NCBI RefSeq assembly: GCF_017581925.1
Contig: NZ_JAGEVG010000005.1
Location: 124,001-188,000 of the forward strand
Source of the DNA: Gelidibacter pelagius
Lineage (GTDB): Bacteria; Bacteroidota; Bacteroidia; Flavobacteriales; Flavobacteriaceae
DNA length: 64,000 nt
Direction: 5' to 3'
A program made the position numbers and the translations under genes. Below are positions 63,956-64,000 of this stretch, piece by piece; within the stretch, counting starts at the first letter, position 1, and each line of letters opens with the position of its first letter. Below the pieces are notes generated by a model. It worked only from the letters and a program-made list of their open reading frames with translations. It had not been told where the DNA came from and did not search any database.

Positions 63956-64000
63956 TGAGTGAAGAATTAGTAAACCTAGAAGCAAAGGTAACGGCACCTG
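63955..64000 (+). CDS. Start of a further operon gene, cut by the window edge
   Basis: ATG 63955-63957 overlaps the previous stop by 1 nt and opens MSEELVNLEAKVTAP before the sequence ends. The coupled start makes it a likely member of the same system, possibly a second dynamin-like protein, but 15 residues do not allow a family call. Confidence 0.6.
   Translation, partial: MSEELVNLEAKVTAP

Overview
The window looks like chromosomal DNA from a Flavobacteriaceae-type member of the Bacteroidota. The evidence is low G+C, several type IX secretion (T9SS) substrates with type A and type B C-terminal signals, PorP/SprF partners, a SusC-type receptor, lipoproteins with Asp-rich +2 regions, and promoters of the Bacteroidota form TTTG-N19-20-TAnnTTTG. 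No rRNA, tRNA, CRISPR array or insertion sequence was found.

Layout. (1) 1-5826: a SusC-like TonB-dependent receptor running off the left edge, preceded by a membrane-anchored propeller/Y_Y_Y/LuxR-type regulator. Four copies of an 8-bp box lie between them. (2) 5989-22957: a surface-protein block. It holds a T9SS type A beta-repeat protein and an alternating series of type B secreted proteins and PorP/SprF-like partners, including a 3264-residue SprB-like adhesin and a PorP/SprF barrel extended by a TolA-like helix and a SPOR-like end. (3) 23139-29893: a secreted beta-helix protein, a small secreted protein, a DUF457-type membrane hydrolase, and two paralogous universal stress proteins flanking a predicted beta-propeller protein. 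(4) 29996-41654: a seven-gene leftward operon for amino-sugar or peptidoglycan salvage (GH9-CE4 fusion, NamZ/GH171, GH18, NagZ/GH3, MurQ, SSS symporter, HGSNAT-like acetyltransferase), divergent from a DeoR-type regulator. (5) 41691-48663: an ABC transporter whose permease is fused to an M1 peptidase, a lipoprotein, and a GTPase that resembles vertebrate immunity-related GTPases (IRG). (6) 48836-59569: an N-acyl-D-amino-acid deacylase/aldo-keto reductase pair, a GMC oxidoreductase, a lipocalin-like lipoprotein, a small membrane protein, a GH29 alpha-fucosidase and a flippase. (7) 59660-64000: a WYL regulator followed by an operator-overlapped promoter and a compact AT-rich operon: Cys-rich mini-protein, 69-residue protein, dynamin-like GTPase, tail-anchored protein, and a gene cut by the right edge.

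How the genes may work together. In the salvage operon the secreted GH18, the lipoproteins NamZ and NagZ, the symporter and MurQ form a plausible route from glycan strands to cytoplasmic sugar phosphates. The GH9-CE4 protein and the acetyltransferase suggest a side route for de-N-acetylated sugars. No MurNAc/GlcNAc kinase is present in the window. The strongest candidate for an undescribed system is the right-hand WYL/dynamin operon, whose design (WYL repressor, palindromic operator, translationally coupled dynamin-like GTPase and membrane-anchored partner) resembles regulated anti-phage modules. The IRG-like GTPase about 13 kb away is a second GTPase of a type best known from eukaryotic cell-autonomous immunity. 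These functional readings are inferences from sequence alone.
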